NCBI GenBank assembly: GCA_021297815.1 | Contig: JAJTGK010000011.1 | Coordinates: forward strand, 1-41,916 | Length of the DNA stretch: 41,916 nt | From: Planctomycetaceae bacterium | GTDB lineage: Bacteria; Planctomycetota; Phycisphaerae; Phycisphaerales; SM1A02 | Reading direction: 5' to 3' | Shown here: positions 40,181 to 41,916 of the stretch, in pieces | Layout: each line of letters starts with the position of its first letter | How positions within the stretch are numbered: position 1 is the first letter of the stretch | The notes under the pieces: model-generated | The model's database searches: none | The model's input: only the letters and a program-made list of their open reading frames with translations | Told to the model about the DNA's origin: nothing | Translations under genes and position numbers: made by a program

Positions 40181-40687
40181 ATGGACTCCGCCACCACCAT
40201 CCGCCGCCTGCACGAACACCGCCTCTGGACCCGCGCCAAGCTTCTCGCCGCCGCGCGCACCTGCACGCACGACGAGCTCACCCGCCCGTTCGAGATGGGC
40301 ATGGGTTCGCTTCTCGCCACGCTCACCCATCTCTGGGGCGCCGAGATGGTCTGGGCCTGCGTGCTCGAGCAGCACGACCCCGCACAGCCCTTGCCGCCGA
40401 TCGACAAGTTCGCCACGCTCGACGCGCTCGAGGCCGCGTGGCCCGCGCTCGATGCGCGCTGGGCGCAGATCCTCGCCCACGCGGCCGACCCCGCCTACCT
40501 CGCGCAGCCGAAGCCCCGCATCCGCGACGGCAAGACCTACACCACGAACGCGCACGACATCCTCGTGCATGTGTGCACCCACCAGCACTACCACGCGGCG
40601 CAGGTCTCGAACATGCTGCGCCAGATGGGGAAGCAGCTGCCTTCGTGCGACCTCATCTTCATGGCCCGCGAGCAGTGGACCGCCTGA
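40181..40687 (+). CDS. DinB-family protein
   Basis: MDSATTIRRLHEHRLWTRAKLLAAARTCTHDEL...LLATLTHLWGAEMVWACVLEQ...HVCTHQHYHAAQVSNMLRQMG: conserved His pattern of the DinB four-helix bundle. Confidence 0.8.
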   Translation: MDSATTIRRLHEHRLWTRAKLLAAARTCTHDELTRPFEMGMGSLLATLTHLWGAEMVWACVLEQHDPAQPLPPIDKFATLDALEAAWPALDARWAQILAHAADPAYLAQPKPRIRDGKTYTTNAHDILVHVCTHQHYHAAQVSNMLRQMGKQLPSCDLIFMAREQWTA

Positions 40688-40732
40688 GCGCGTCTCGCGC
40701 GCATGCCTCCGACCCGCAGCGGCTACACTGCA

Positions 40733-40822
40733 CGCTCGCTCGGGGCGCGTTCCGCAGCCGCGGAACGCTGAGAAGCACCCGTTGAACCTGATCCGGCTCG
40801 CACCGGCGTAGGGAAGCGAACG
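40733..40822 (+). promoter_or_regulatory. TPP (THI-box) riboswitch
   Basis: cggggcgcgttccgcagccgcggaacgCTGAGAagCACCCgttGAACCTGATCcggctcgcaccgGCGTAGGGAAgcg; P3 stem gcgttccgc/gcggaacgc; directly upstream of thiC. Confidence 0.95.
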
Positions 40823-40899
40823 GCGCCGTCCGCGCCGCTCCTTCGACGCCAACGGCCGGCGCGCAACGCCGCGCGACACGCGCGACGAAGGAGTCACCA

Positions 40900-41916
40900 G
40901 TGATCACCACCGCCCACACCCTCGGCACGAACTACGAACTCCCGCAGCACGGCGCGTTCAACCCCTCGAGCACCGCGCAGGGCACCACGCCAGGGTCGTT
41001 CGCGCGCCGCGCCGATGTCGGCGGCCCGTACGCGTTCTCGTCGCCCGACACGCCTGGCATGCCCGCGCCGAGCACGAAGACCGCGTGGGACTTCCTTCCT
41101 GCGGGCTGGTCGACCGTCGAACTCGCCGAAGCGCCCCTCGCGGGCAAGGCGTGCGCGAACTGCTGCGGCGACGCCTTCGCAAGCGTGGAGTTCGCAAGTG
41201 CCCGCGGCGCGTGGCGTCGCGTCATCTACCCGAAGACCTTCACTCCGATCACCCAGCTCGAGAGCGCGCGCCTCGGCATCGTCACCCCGGAGATGACGCG
41301 CGTCGCCGAGCGCGAGCCGCACCTCAGCGCCACCGCGGTGCGCGACGAGGTCGCCGCGGGCCGCATGGTCATTCCCGCGAACCGCACGCACCTCCGCCAC
41401 AGGCTCGACCCGATGGCGATCGGCCGCGCGTCGCGCACGAAGATCAACGCCAACATGGGCGCATCGCCCGTCTCGAGCGGCACCGACGAGGAGGTCGAGA
41501 AGCTCAAGTGGGCGGAGAAGTGGGGCGCCGACACCGTCATGGACCTCTCGACGGGCGGAAATCTCGATGAATGCCGCGACGCGCTCATCCGCAACTCGAC
41601 CGTGCCCATCGGCACCGTGCCGATCTACTCGATGATCATCGGCCGCAAGATCGAGGATCTCGACGAGGCGATCGTGCTCGCCACGCTCGAGCACCAGGCG
41701 AGCCAGGGCGTCGACTACTTCACCATCCACGCGGGCGTGCTCAAGGAGCACCTGCCGTTCATCAAGCGCCGCCTCATCGGCATCGTCTCGCGCGGCGGAT
41801 CGCTGCTTGCGAAGTGGATGCTCGTCCACAACACGCAGAACCTCATGTACACGGGCTGGGAGAAGATCTGCGAGGTCATGCGCCGCCACGATGTGACCTT
41901 CTCGATCGGCGACGGA
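40900..41916 (+). CDS. thiC: Phosphomethylpyrimidine synthase (partial, runs off the window)
   Basis: GTG start after GAAGGAG; RTKINANMGASPVSSGTDEEVEKLKWAEKWGADTVMDLSTGGNLDECRDALIRNSTVPIGTVPIYSMI...QGVDYFTIHAGVL. Confidence 0.95.
   Translation, partial: MITTAHTLGTNYELPQHGAFNPSSTAQGTTPGSFARRADVGGPYAFSSPDTPGMPAPSTKTAWDFLPAGWSTVELAEAPLAGKACANCCGDAFASVEFASARGAWRRVIYPKTFTPITQLESARLGIVTPEMTRVAEREPHLSATAVRDEVAAGRMVIPANRTHLRHRLDPMAIGRASRTKINANMGASPVSSGTDEEVEKLKWAEKWGADTVMDLSTGGNLDECRDALIRNSTVPIGTVPIYSMIIGRKIEDLDEAIVLATLEHQASQGVDYFTIHAGVLKEHLPFIKRRLIGIVSRGGSLLAKWMLVHNTQNLMYTGWEKICEVMRRHDVTFSIGDG

Overview
High-GC (planctomycete/Phycisphaerae-like) chromosomal segment with about 32 supported protein genes, read from the ORF translations and the raw sequence. 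Contents: secreted dockerin-like (EF-hand) proteins, a heterodimeric ABC exporter, a Ser/Thr kinase plus ECF sigma pair, asnS, groES (apparently frameshifted), a small ORF and groEL, a MuiA/DUF4139 protein, three tandem pseudopilin paralogues, a glycosylasparaginase-like gene, PduO-type cobalamin adenosyltransferase, upp, argS, an M42-like peptidase, ribB fused to a degenerate ribA, a peptidase-MA-like TPR protein, a block of dockerin-like proteins followed by ECF sigma, putative anti-sigma and PDZ genes, a threonine dehydratase-like gene, a C-terminally short RNase HIII-like gene, a ~275-bp giant imperfect palindrome, a DinB-like gene, and a TPP riboswitch followed by thiC (runs off the window). 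Best leads: (1) the giant palindrome at 39885-40159, which begins 8 bp after the end of the shortened RNase HIII ORF; (2) the groES reading-frame break and the small ORF between groES and groEL; (3) the RibBA protein whose GTP cyclohydrolase II half lacks its zinc and catalytic residues; (4) the triplicated pseudopilins. No CRISPR array, rRNA, tRNA or transposase gene was recognised.
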